Shown here: positions 1 through 5,117 of the stretch, piece by piece
How positions within the stretch are numbered: the first letter of the stretch is position 1
Layout: every line of letters begins with the position of its first letter
Source of the DNA: Acidobacteriota bacterium
GTDB taxonomy: Bacteria > Acidobacteriota > Terriglobia > Terriglobales > SCQP01
Assembly: GCA_021823305.1 (NCBI GenBank)
Contig: JAKAOE010000182.1
Span: 1-5,117, forward strand
DNA: 5,117 nucleotides
Direction of reading: 5' to 3'
Position numbers and translations under genes: made by a program
The notes under the pieces: model-generated
What the model was told of the DNA's origin: nothing
Databases searched by the model: none
The model's input: only the letters and a program-made list of their open reading frames with translations

Positions 1-2268
1 GTCCCACGGCGCGCGCCCGTAATCGGCCATCAGGTTCCAGGGGTTGCTGGCGAAGCTGCCCGCGCCCATCGTGTCGCTGTGGGAATCGTCGTAGCTGTAG
101 TAGCCCGCAAGCGAGCTGCCGTTGCGGAAATGCATGTGGTAGTGCACCGTGAACTGGCTCTGCCGGAAGATGCCCGCCGACTGGTACTCGTAGATGTTGC
201 CCGCCGCGTTGCCGAAGGGCCGCGTCCCGCTGGTCGGCGCCGCCGGGTTGTAGGTGCCCGGCAGCGGCGCGTTGATGTCGTTGAACAGGAACAGGTGGTC
301 GCCATGCGAGTAGCGGTAGCCGGCGGTGAGCGACGCGTTCGCCCCGAACTCGTGTTCCAGGCTGATGCTCGTGGTTGCGGTCATCGGCGCGCGCAGGTTG
401 GGCGCGAAGCGGTAGCTGGTCGGGTACGACGCCGGCTCCGCCGCCAGCGTGGCGGCGCTCGGCAGCGCCGGATAGAACGCGGGCGAGGTGATCACGTACT
501 GCACCTGGCTGACCCCGTTCTTGTGCGCTTGGGTGATCATCTGGTCGTCGTCCAGGCGCTGGTAAAACAGCCCGAAGCCGGCGCGCAGCACGGTGGAGGG
601 CGCGCCCCCGCCCAGGCCCCACGCCAGCCCCAGTCGCGGCGCCCAGTCGAGGTGGTCGGCCATCACGTTCTCCGTCTCGATGCGCAGCCCGTAGGTGAGC
701 ATCAGGTTGGGCGCCGCCTTCCAGCTGTCCTGGATGTAGCTGGCCGCATCCATGCGGTTGACATGCGCCTGCGGCTGCCCCATGGTCAGCTCGAACTGGC
801 TGGGGCCGCCGCCCTGGGCCCGGATTTGCGCCATGGTCAACCCGTTCTGCAACCCCTGGACGGTGGTCTGGTAGCTGGCCAGGGAGGGGAAGATGTACAG
901 GCCGTTGAAGTCTCCCGGGCTGGACTCGGTGCGGCTGATGTCCTCCACCTCTCCGCCCAGCTCCACTTGGTGGTTGCCGGCGTCGTCGGTGAAGTCGTCG
1001 CGCACGTGGTTGTGCGTCTCCCGGTTGCTGTAGTTGCCGATCAGGTTGCCGCCTCCGGTGAAGGCGCCGAGCACGTCCAGCGCCGGCGCGCTGTCGGCCG
1101 CCGTCTCGATGGCGTTGAAGTGCAGAAACTGGTAACTGAGCACGTTGATCACCGTCGGGCTCACGATCTCGGTGTCCGACATCTGCAGATTGTGGTGGTG
1201 AAACGTGCGGTTGAAGGCCTGCGACGGCAGCGACCCGCCGCCCACGCCGCTGTTGGTCTGCGCGAAGTTCAGGTACTCGTAACGCGTGCGCAGCGTGTTG
1301 TGCGGCGTCAGCCCGATGTCGATCTCCGGCGTCACCGCGGTGCGCAGGTTGGGGCTGGGCAGCGTGGTCACGTAGTTCTGCGGCGCCAGCGCGCTGTTCA
1401 GGATCTGCGCGTTCACCACGCTGACGTTGTTGATGTTGCGCCGCTCGAAGGAGAGAAACCAGGAGATGTGCCGCCGGCCCAGCGGGCCGCCGACGCTGGC
1501 GCCGAAGATGTTCGAGCTGTACGGCGGCGGCGGCGTGGCGCTGGTGGCGAGGAACGGGTCGAGCGAGTTGAACCCGGAGCGGTTGCCGTCGTAGGAGACC
1601 TGGCCGTGGAACTGCTCGCTGCCCGGCTTGGTGTGAATTTCAATGCGTCCGTATCCCAGGCGGCTGTACTTGGGCGAGTACGGGTTGTTGTTCACCTGAA
1701 TGGACTCGATGTCGGCCTTGGGTGGAATGTCGCCGCGGGTGAAGCCGTTGACATAGATCGTCCCGCCCGCTCCGCCCACCGCCGGCCCCGCCAGCTCCTG
1801 CAGATCTGTCGCCAGCTCGTCCGGATCGGTGGCCAGCGACTGCAGCGCCTTGCCCGACAGCGTCATCGCCGCCGCCTGGTCCGACGGCTGCAGGTTGACC
1901 TGCGTCGTGGTGGCGCGCACCACCACCTGCTGCGAGCTTCCCGCCAGCGCCAAATGGATCGCCAGCCGTCCCGCCGCTCCATTCACCGCGACCGTTTCAC
2001 GGTAGGGCGCAAAGCCTGGCGCGGTGACCACCAATAGCGCCTGGCCGGGCGCCAGCCCGGTGATCGCAAACCCGCCCGTAGCCCCGCTGGCGGCGGCATG
2101 CGAGGCGCCGTTGCCCGCGATCACCGTGATCTGCGCCCCCGCCACCGCCTTGCCCGCCGGATCGAGCACTCGCCCGCGCAGCGCCGCGGCCGGGCTTTGC
2201 CCGGCCGCCCAACCCGCCAGCGCCAGCGTCAGCGCCAGCACTGGCCCCATCCACGATCGCACACCCAT
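1..2268 (-). CDS. TonB-dependent receptor, Oar-like, with N-terminal carboxypeptidase regulatory-like domain (C-terminus outside window)
   Basis: The frame is open for 756 codons from the ATG at 2268 to the window edge, with no stop on a codon-by-codon check. The start is supported by GGAGG at 2275-2279, six bases upstream. Residues 1 to about 24 form a signal peptide (MGVRSWM, a hydrophobic stretch, then AAGQS). Residues about 29-110 look like a carboxypeptidase regulatory-like (CarboxypepD_reg) beta-sandwich (LRGRVLDPAGKAVAGAQITV, then GGFAITGLAPG). QQVVVRA at 113-119 resembles a TonB-box-like segment. The plug follows at about 125-216, with IYVNGFTRGDIPPK (171-184) and RLGYGRIEIHTKPG (203-216), a hallmark of acidobacterial Oar-like receptors. 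From about 217 the chain is an aromatic-rich beta-barrel (for example SLAGYYSYDDSHSD near the window edge). Family members usually run 900-1200 residues, so the last strands are missing. The role is presumably outer-membrane uptake or surface function energised by TonB; the substrate cannot be read from the sequence. Confidence 0.93.
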   Translation of the reverse strand, partial: MGVRSWMGPVLALTLALAGWAAGQSPAAALRGRVLDPAGKAVAGAQITVIAGNGASHAAASGATGGFAITGLAPGQALLVVTAPGFAPYRETVAVNGAAGRLAIHLALAGSSQQVVVRATTTQVNLQPSDQAAAMTLSGKALQSLATDPDELATDLQELAGPAVGGAGGTIYVNGFTRGDIPPKADIESIQVNNNPYSPKYSRLGYGRIEIHTKPGSEQFHGQVSYDGNRSGFNSLDPFLATSATPPPPYSSNIFGASVGGPLGRRHISWFLSFERRNINNVSVVNAQILNSALAPQNYVTTLPSPNLRTAVTPEIDIGLTPHNTLRTRYEYLNFAQTNSGVGGGSLPSQAFNRTFHHHNLQMSDTEIVSPTVINVLSYQFLHFNAIETAADSAPALDVLGAFTGGGNLIGNYSNRETHNHVRDDFTDDAGNHQVELGGEVEDISRTESSPGDFNGLYIFPSLASYQTTVQGLQNGLTMAQIRAQGGGPSQFELTMGQPQAHVNRMDAASYIQDSWKAAPNLMLTYGLRIETENVMADHLDWAPRLGLAWGLGGGAPSTVLRAGFGLFYQRLDDDQMITQAHKNGVSQVQYVITSPAFYPALPSAATLAAEPASYPTSYRFAPNLRAPMTATTSISLEHEFGANASLTAGYRYSHGDHLFLFNDINAPLPGTYNPAAPTSGTRPFGNAAGNIYEYQSAGIFRQSQFTVHYHMHFRNGSSLAGYYSYDDSHSDTMGAGSFASNPWNLMADYGRAPWD

Positions 2269-2516
2269 CCGTTTCCTCCAGCGCAACAGTGTGGCAAAGC
2301 AAACCTGAGGCCTGCCTGAAACAAGCCGATGTCGCGCGCGTCATTGACTTTGCTTACCTGCAGACGTGGGCTGAAAAAAGGGCCGCAGTCCCTGTCATCG
2401 AGTGTACGACGTCGGGACGGATGTGGGAAGCACGATCCGGTTGACCGCAGCGCGCGGCACGGGTGACTAGCCGTGTTCCCGGCGTGTCCCCGCGGCGGCG
2501 GAAGACCGTCGTGAGA

Positions 2517-2522
2517 TACAAT
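2517..2522 (+). promoter_or_regulatory. Candidate -10 element for the first small barrel gene
   Basis: TACAAT matches the sigma-70 TATAAT consensus at five of six positions and sits 41 bases before the GTG at 2564, which would leave a 5' leader of about 35 bases containing the Shine-Dalgarno. The expected -35 position (about 2494-2499, GGCGGC) is GC-rich and does not match, so the call rests on the -10 alone. Confidence 0.4.
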
Positions 2523-2552
2523 TCAGGAAAGCAGCAACCACTCTCGTCCGTG

Positions 2553-2558
2553 GGAGGT
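2553..2558 (+). promoter_or_regulatory. Ribosome binding site that decides the GTG start at 2564
   Basis: GGAGGT lies five bases upstream of the GTG at 2564. It makes this GTG the clear start: translation from it runs directly into a lysine-containing signal peptide, and no ATG in the same frame competes nearby. Confidence 0.8.
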
Positions 2559-2563
2559 CACGA

Positions 2564-3139
2564 GTGAAGCTTCATGCTTCGGCGTTGGCGATCGCCGCTG
2601 GTTTGGTGCTGGCCGTAGCTCCGGCGCCGGCCTCCGCGCAGTCGGTGGACGTGTTCGCCGGCCTCAATGCCCTCACCGCCAACCAGGCGGTGGCCAACAT
2701 TCCCCAGCTCAGCGGCGGCGTCTTTCCCGGCGCCGGCGTCAACATCTTCTTCGGCCTGATCGGCATCGGCGCCGAAGTCGCCGGCCGCGCCACGCGTAAC
2801 AGTTCCGGCATCCGGCCCGTCTATTACGATGTCAACCTGCTGGTGGACCCGATTCATATCAGCCGTTCCATCATCCCCATCTTCATGTTCGGCCTCGGCG
2901 CCCAATCCATCAGCAGTTACACCGGCCTCGCCGGATGCGGCGGCGTCGGCCCCTGCACCAGCTACGTCGGCAGCCACCTCTCGGCCCACCTCGGCTTTGC
3001 CGTCAAGGTCTACCTCACCGAACACCTCTTCGTTCAGCCCGAGGCCCACTTCTATTTCATCCGCAACAATCAGCAATTTCAGGCCGCGAGCGCGCAGCGC
3101 TATGGCGTCTCGCTGGGCTGGACTTTCGGAGGCGGCTAG
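2564..3139 (+). CDS. Small secreted outer-membrane beta-barrel protein, first of a tandem pair
   Basis: A 191-residue protein starting at GTG. Residues 1-25 are a clear Sec signal peptide: MKLH, a hydrophobic core, then APASA with cleavage expected before QSVD. The mature part alternates hydrophobic and polar residues and is rich in Gly, Phe and Tyr, as in an eight-stranded OmpA/OmpX-type outer-membrane beta-barrel (PF13505-like). Strand-like segments include GVNIFFGLIGIGAEV (58-72), FAVKVYL (145-151), HLFVQPEAHFYFI (154-166) and YGVSLGWTF (180-188). Two cysteines, C125 and C131, lie in one loop and could form a disulfide. The chain ends in GGG after the last strand rather than in the terminal aromatic typical of many outer-membrane proteins. 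It is clearly homologous to the next gene along its whole length. No enzymatic motif is present, and the function (structural, adhesive or pore) is unknown. Confidence 0.85.
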   Translation: MKLHASALAIAAGLVLAVAPAPASAQSVDVFAGLNALTANQAVANIPQLSGGVFPGAGVNIFFGLIGIGAEVAGRATRNSSGIRPVYYDVNLLVDPIHISRSIIPIFMFGLGAQSISSYTGLAGCGGVGPCTSYVGSHLSAHLGFAVKVYLTEHLFVQPEAHFYFIRNNQQFQAASAQRYGVSLGWTFGGG

Positions 3140-3150
3140 CCCCCGCGGCC

Positions 3151-3166
3151 GCCGGCGAGCGCCGGC
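3151..3166 (+). other. Short GC-rich hairpin between the two barrel genes
   Basis: GCCGGC, GAGC, GCCGGC forms a six-base-pair stem with a four-base loop, starting 11 bases after the stop of the first barrel gene. No T-tract follows, so it is not a standard intrinsic terminator. It could be a stabilising or attenuating hairpin in a shared transcript, or chance in GC-rich DNA. Confidence 0.35.
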
Positions 3167-3217
3167 TGCCGCCCCGCTGCTTCCGGCATCGCAGCAGAGT
3201 GCAGTACCGTAGTCGCA

Positions 3218-3225
3218 AAGGAGAT
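3218..3225 (+). promoter_or_regulatory. Ribosome binding site that decides the GTG start at 3229
   Basis: AAGGAGAT, with core AAGGAG at 3218-3223, lies five bases before the GTG at 3229. The reading frame is open back to an ATG at 2935, but that stretch overlaps the first barrel gene and gives an arginine-rich shadow peptide. The site together with the signal peptide just after 3229 fixes the true start. Confidence 0.8.
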
Positions 3226-3228
3226 CGC

Positions 3229-3828
3229 GTGAAGACGTTACGTTGGACGCTCATCCCCGCCGTTTGCCTGCTGGCCGGCAGCCTCTGCCTGGGCCAGTCG
3301 GTGGACGCGTTTTTCGGCTTCAATTCGTTGCTCAGTTCGCAAAACGCCGGCCTCGCCGCCAATGGCGTGCCCAAGCTGGGCAGCGGCTTCTACCCCAGCG
3401 TGGGCGGCGACCTGATCTTCCTGCCGCACAATCTCGGCATCTCGGCGCAGGTGGCCTGGCGCGGCAGCGTGATGAACTACGGCGGCTACGGCCTGCGGCC
3501 CATCTTCTACGACTTCAATCTTGCATGGGAGCCGGTGGCGCCGGGCAGCACCCTCCGCCCCGACTTCAACGTTGGCATCGGCGCCGAGAGCCTGCGCTTC
3601 TACACCGGCCAGTACACCTGCAACTTCTTCAGCGGCTGCACCAACTACACCAGCACCAACCATTTCCTCCAGCATGTCGGCGTGGGCCTGAAAATTTACC
3701 TCACCGACCACATCTTCCTGCGGCCAGCGGTGGACTACTACCACATTGACGGCAACGTCGAGTTCGGCGTCAACAACGCCTTTCAGACCGGCGTTTCCAT
3801 CGGCTACACCCTGGGCCCCAGCTCCTAG
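3229..3828 (+). CDS. Small secreted outer-membrane beta-barrel protein, second of a tandem pair
   Basis: A 199-residue protein. Residues 1 to about 22 are a signal peptide (MKTLRW, hydrophobic core, cleavage likely before QSVD). C20 does not sit in a good lipobox, so a lipoprotein is unlikely. The mature part is a Gly/aromatic-rich eight-stranded-type beta-barrel with strands such as GLKIYLTDHIFLRPAVDYYHI (153-173, in part) and FQTGVSIGYTL (185-195). It aligns with the upstream neighbour throughout: QSVDAFFGFNSL against QSVDVFAGLNAL, LRPIFYDFNL against IRPVYYDVNL, KIYLTDHIFLRP against KVYLTEHLFVQP. The two cysteines, C131 and C137, keep the same C-X5-C spacing. An 89-base gap with its own Shine-Dalgarno and no clear terminator suggests co-transcription with the first gene. 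The pair is a tandem duplication. Function is unknown; passive pore, adhesin or structural protein are all possible. Confidence 0.85.
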   Translation: MKTLRWTLIPAVCLLAGSLCLGQSVDAFFGFNSLLSSQNAGLAANGVPKLGSGFYPSVGGDLIFLPHNLGISAQVAWRGSVMNYGGYGLRPIFYDFNLAWEPVAPGSTLRPDFNVGIGAESLRFYTGQYTCNFFSGCTNYTSTNHFLQHVGVGLKIYLTDHIFLRPAVDYYHIDGNVEFGVNNAFQTGVSIGYTLGPSS

Positions 3829-3855
3829 CCGGGGCCGGTAGCCGCGCTGGGGCCC
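3813..3855 (+). terminator. Inverted repeat over the stop codon of the second barrel gene, possible terminator-like hairpin
   Basis: GGGCCCCAGC at 3813-3822 is the exact reverse complement of GCTGGGGCCC at 3846-3855. They could form a 10-base-pair GC-rich stem with a 23-base loop that includes the TAG stop at 3826-3828. No U-tract follows, so it would not be a canonical rho-independent terminator. A second copy of the right arm at 3886-3895 could pair with the same left arm, giving an alternative structure. Confidence 0.35.
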
Positions 3856-3914
3856 GCGCCCGTCAATGCCGCGGCGGCGCGATGCGCTGGGGCCCGCGCC
3901 GGTCAACGCGGCGG
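3844..3914 (+). repeat. Direct tandem repeat of 40-base period, two imperfect copies
   Basis: GCGCTGGGGCCCGCGCC occurs at 3844-3860 and again at 3884-3900. The match continues through GTCAA and GC-rich bases: 3844-3874 and 3884-3914 agree at 28 of 31 positions. After that the copies diverge. The repeat lies in non-coding DNA just after the second barrel gene. It may be a small local duplication or a fragment of a family of intergenic repeats. Confidence 0.75.
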
Positions 3915-3951
3915 GAAGCGGCTGAGCCGCCGCCGCGCGCCGGTGGGTGTC

Positions 3952-3980
3952 TTGACAGAGAGCGGGATTCGTTCGACGAT
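3952..3980 (+). promoter_or_regulatory. Candidate sigma-70 promoter for the zinc-ribbon gene
   Basis: A perfect -35 hexamer TTGACA lies at 3952-3957. With a 17-base spacer the -10 position is GACGAT (3975-3980), which matches TATAAT at only three positions. Transcription would start around 3987, leaving about 15 bases before the ATG at 4002. The -35 box is the convincing part; the weak -10 keeps confidence low. Confidence 0.35.
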
Positions 3981-4001
3981 GGAAGCACAAGCGGTAGCCC
4001 G

Positions 4002-4196
4002 ATGGTCAGCAAGAAGTGCGTGATCTGCGGTTCTTACTTCGCCGGTGAGCTCGACGGCGACTACACCTGCCCCCGCTGCCAGGCCGCGGGTCCGCTCCGC
4101 TACGCCGCAGGCGGCCGCGCCGCCGCGGCGCCGCCGGCAGCCCCCGACGCCCCCCCGGAGCCGGGCAAGCAGCGCTCCAGCTCCCAGGCCGCCTGA
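4002..4196 (+). CDS. Small zinc-ribbon protein, possibly the N-terminal part of a split gene
   Basis: A 64-residue product. It opens with MVSKKCVICGSYF and continues to GDYTCPRC, giving two CxxC knuckles, C6/C9 and C23/C26, thirteen residues apart. This is a zinc-ribbon or rubredoxin-like metal site, most likely binding zinc. After residue 27 the sequence becomes a low-complexity Ala/Pro/Gly tail without fold signals. I chose the ATG at 4002 because the metal site begins five residues later. The frame extends to an ATG at 3882, but that adds an Arg-rich stretch over the non-coding repeat. No clear Shine-Dalgarno precedes 4002. The Ala/Pro tail looks like a linker to a following domain, and the next gene begins ten bases after the stop in another frame, so this may be one half of a frameshifted gene. 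It could otherwise be a free-standing small zinc protein. Confidence 0.65.
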   Translation: MVSKKCVICGSYFAGELDGDYTCPRCQAAGPLRYAAGGRAAAAPPAAPDAPPEPGKQRSSSQAA

Positions 4197-4206
4197 ACTC
4201 CCGCCC

Positions 4207-4614
4207 GTGCCCGCGCTCATCTGCGACCCGCGCCCCGAGGCCGCCGCCCTGGCGGCCGAGTACGAAGCGCTGCACGAGGCCGGCGAGTCGCTCGCCTTGG
4301 TCTGGCCGCGCGTGGATCTCCCGGACGGGACGCAGCACTTTATCCTGCTCGCCCACCCCGGCGCGCTCTATCACGCTTGGGAGAACGGCCGCATCGCGGT
4401 GCTGCGCAACGCCGCCGGCCTGCCTCTGGACGAGTTCGAACGCTGGCTGGTGATCGGCGACCCGCGCGGCGATGCCGAGCTGGCCTGCGCTCGCAGCCTG
4501 CTTGCCGCCGGCGCCGAGGCGGTCGAACTCCTCCCCCCGGGCGAGGCGCGCGAGCTGGCCCAGAGCTGGCGCAGCGGCCGCCGCACCGCCAGCCGCATCC
4601 TGCGCCCCGAGTGA
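4207..4614 (+). CDS. Uncharacterised 135-residue protein, possible C-terminal domain of the zinc-ribbon gene
   Basis: I do not recognise this family. The frame is open from 4045, but the upstream part overlaps the zinc-ribbon gene and reads as Arg/Pro/Ser-rich shadow. The earliest plausible start after the upstream stop is the GTG at 4207, and it has no Shine-Dalgarno. The chain is soluble-looking, with no signal peptide or membrane segment. A predicted helix (EAAALAAEYEALHEAGE, 11-27) leads into strand-like LALVWPRVDL, HFILLAHPGALYHAWENGRI and AVLRN. More helices follow (LDEFERWLV; DAELACARSLLAAGAEAVEL), and the tail is Arg-rich. Codon third positions are strongly G/C, so it is very likely coding. 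It is either translationally coupled to the zinc-ribbon gene or fused to it through a frameshift. It ends tail-to-tail with the TPR gene, 21 bases away. Confidence 0.6.
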   Translation: MPALICDPRPEAAALAAEYEALHEAGESLALVWPRVDLPDGTQHFILLAHPGALYHAWENGRIAVLRNAAGLPLDEFERWLVIGDPRGDAELACARSLLAAGAEAVELLPPGEARELAQSWRSGRRTASRILRPE

Positions 4615-4626
4615 ATCTAGCCGCGG

Positions 4627-4636
4627 GGTCGCGACC
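4627..4636. other. Perfect 10-base palindrome in the convergent gene gap
   Basis: GGTCGCGACC is a perfect palindrome lying between the stops of the two convergent genes and overlapping the first base of the TPR gene's stop triplet. A palindrome without a loop is a poor hairpin but could be a protein-binding or restriction-type site. Chance occurrence in GC-rich DNA is quite possible. Confidence 0.3.
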
Positions 4637-5117
4637 TAATGGGCGCGCAGCAATCCCTGCCCGCCGTGCGGAATCGGCGCCGCGTGGGGCGGCAGCGGTG
4701 GCAGGCCCATCAGCACCCGGTACTCGGGCCGCAGGCGCAGCGGCGCGAAGCCGGGATCGGTGAGCGACTTCTTGATGTCGCGATAATGCATCTCGTAGGC
4801 CTGCCGGAATTCGTGCAGCGCGTTGTCCACCATCCCCAGCGAACAGAACAGCCGCGACAGGTCATAGTGAAAGCGCGGCGTGTCCGTGCCCATCACGTCC
4901 GACACCACCGGGCTGTCGGTCCCCGTCGCCGGAAACAGCGAGTTCGGGTCGATCAACAGCGCCTGCCGGTAGGCGGCGATGGCCCGGCGGAATTTCTTCA
5001 GCGCGAATTCCGCGCCGCCCAGGTTGACGAAGTAGGTGGCCTCGGTGCGGTCCAGTTTCACCGCGCGCTGGAACTGCTTGGCGGCGTTCTTGAAGTTGCG
5101 CTGCATGTAGTAGACCG
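4636..5117 (-). CDS. Tetratricopeptide-repeat protein, C-terminal part (N-terminus outside window)
   Basis: The last 159 codons and the stop are present. An ATG at 5106 exists, but the frame stays open above it (VYYM) and completes a TPR helix, so the gene probably starts outside the window. Using V at 5113-5115 as residue 1, residues 1 to about 24 are a TPR unit (YYMQRNFKNAAKQFQRAVKL). Residues 26-59 form a second (FVNLGGAEFALKKFRRAIAA, then LLIDPNS). A loop rich in Thr, Asp and Pro (60-80) precedes a third unit at about 81-114 (YDLSRLFCSLGMVDNALHEF). DPGFAPLRLRPEYRVLMG (120-137) is the capping motif seen at the end of many bacterial TPR proteins, followed by a Pro/His/Gly-rich tail. TPRs are protein-interaction scaffolds; the partner and cellular location cannot be deduced here. 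Confidence 0.88.
   Translation of the reverse strand, partial: VYYMQRNFKNAAKQFQRAVKLDRTEATYFVNLGGAEFALKKFRRAIAAYRQALLIDPNSLFPATGTDSPVVSDVMGTDTPRFHYDLSRLFCSLGMVDNALHEFRQAYEMHYRDIKKSLTDPGFAPLRLRPEYRVLMGLPPLPPHAAPIPHGGQGLLRAH

Larger units (their letters stand above)
2269..2563. other. Divergent intergenic region between the receptor and the first small barrel gene
   Basis: These 295 bases separate two divergent start codons and must carry both promoters. Local composition is less GC-rich than the flanking genes, with A/T-rich patches at 2341-2357, 2373-2379 and 2516-2523. On the plus strand a good -10-like hexamer lies at 2517-2522. On the minus strand I found no convincing -35/-10 pair for the receptor. 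An 8-base palindrome CGACGTCG lies at 2407-2414 and could be an operator half-site, but sites this short are common by chance. No credible small gene or RNA gene is visible. Confidence 0.7.

Noticed and set aside
79..2037. A 652-codon open frame on the plus strand opposite the receptor
   Set aside because: It is in exact antisense register to the receptor, is full of Arg/Val/His runs with no domain or signal peptide, and lacks a Shine-Dalgarno. Long antisense frames are expected in GC-rich genes.
1997..2344. A minus-strand frame starting upstream of the receptor at 2344
   Set aside because: It is out of frame with the receptor and Gly/Arg-rich. The receptor's own ATG at 2268 has a good Shine-Dalgarno and is followed by a signal peptide.
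2373..2393. Terminator-like hairpin followed by a T-run on the minus strand (TTTTTT opposite 2374-2379)
   Set aside because: The stem is only about four pairs with a bulge, and no minus-strand gene lies upstream that it could terminate.
2441..2470. TTGACC at 2441-2446 as a -35 element for the first barrel gene
   Set aside because: No acceptable -10 hexamer lies 16-18 bases downstream (TGACTA or GACTAG), and the TACAAT at 2517 is too far away to pair with it.
2935..3228. N-terminal extension of the second barrel gene up to an ATG at 2935
   Set aside because: The extension overlaps the first barrel gene, is Arg/Pro-rich, and would bury the signal peptide. The GTG at 3229 has a strong ribosome binding site.
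3238..3990. A 250-codon minus-strand frame opposite the second barrel gene
   Set aside because: It reads as Ala/Val/Gly-rich antisense shadow without a signal, motif or ribosome binding site, and it crosses the non-coding repeat region.
3882..4001. Upstream ATG at 3882 for the zinc-ribbon gene
   Set aside because: The added 40 residues are Arg/Pro-rich, come from the direct repeat, and precede a candidate -35 box. The metal site begins just after the ATG at 4002.

Overview
The window is a high-GC bacterial chromosome segment that reads like Acidobacteriota. The strongest clue is a large minus-strand outer-membrane receptor whose N-terminus joins a carboxypeptidase regulatory-like domain to a TonB-dependent plug of the Oar-like type that is greatly expanded in that phylum. 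Two small outer-membrane barrels beside it and a tetratricopeptide-repeat (TPR) protein fit the same assignment. The phylum call is an inference from protein style; there is no marker gene here.

Layout. Positions 1-2268 (minus) hold the first 756 residues of the receptor, which runs out of the window at its C-terminal side. A 295-base divergent intergenic region (2269-2563) separates it from two tandem plus-strand genes, 2564-3139 and 3229-3828. These encode homologous secreted beta-barrel proteins of 191 and 199 residues, both starting with GTG behind a good Shine-Dalgarno. After a 173-base GC-rich spacer with a 40-base-period direct repeat and an inverted repeat comes a 64-residue zinc-ribbon protein (4002-4196). 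A 135-residue protein of unknown function follows at once (4207-4614) in another frame and without a visible ribosome binding site. These two may be one gene split by a frameshift. The right end (4636-5117, minus) carries the C-terminal 159 residues of a TPR protein, arranged tail-to-tail with the preceding gene.

How they may work together. The receptor and the two small barrels would all sit in the outer membrane and are transcribed divergently from one intergenic region, so shared regulation is possible but unproven. The zinc-ribbon/unknown pair and the TPR protein have no obvious functional link to them. I see no RNA gene, CRISPR array, insertion sequence or integrase. The less ordinary observations are the possible split gene around 4150-4207, the tandem barrel pair with a conserved two-cysteine loop, and the repeat cluster around 3813-3914.
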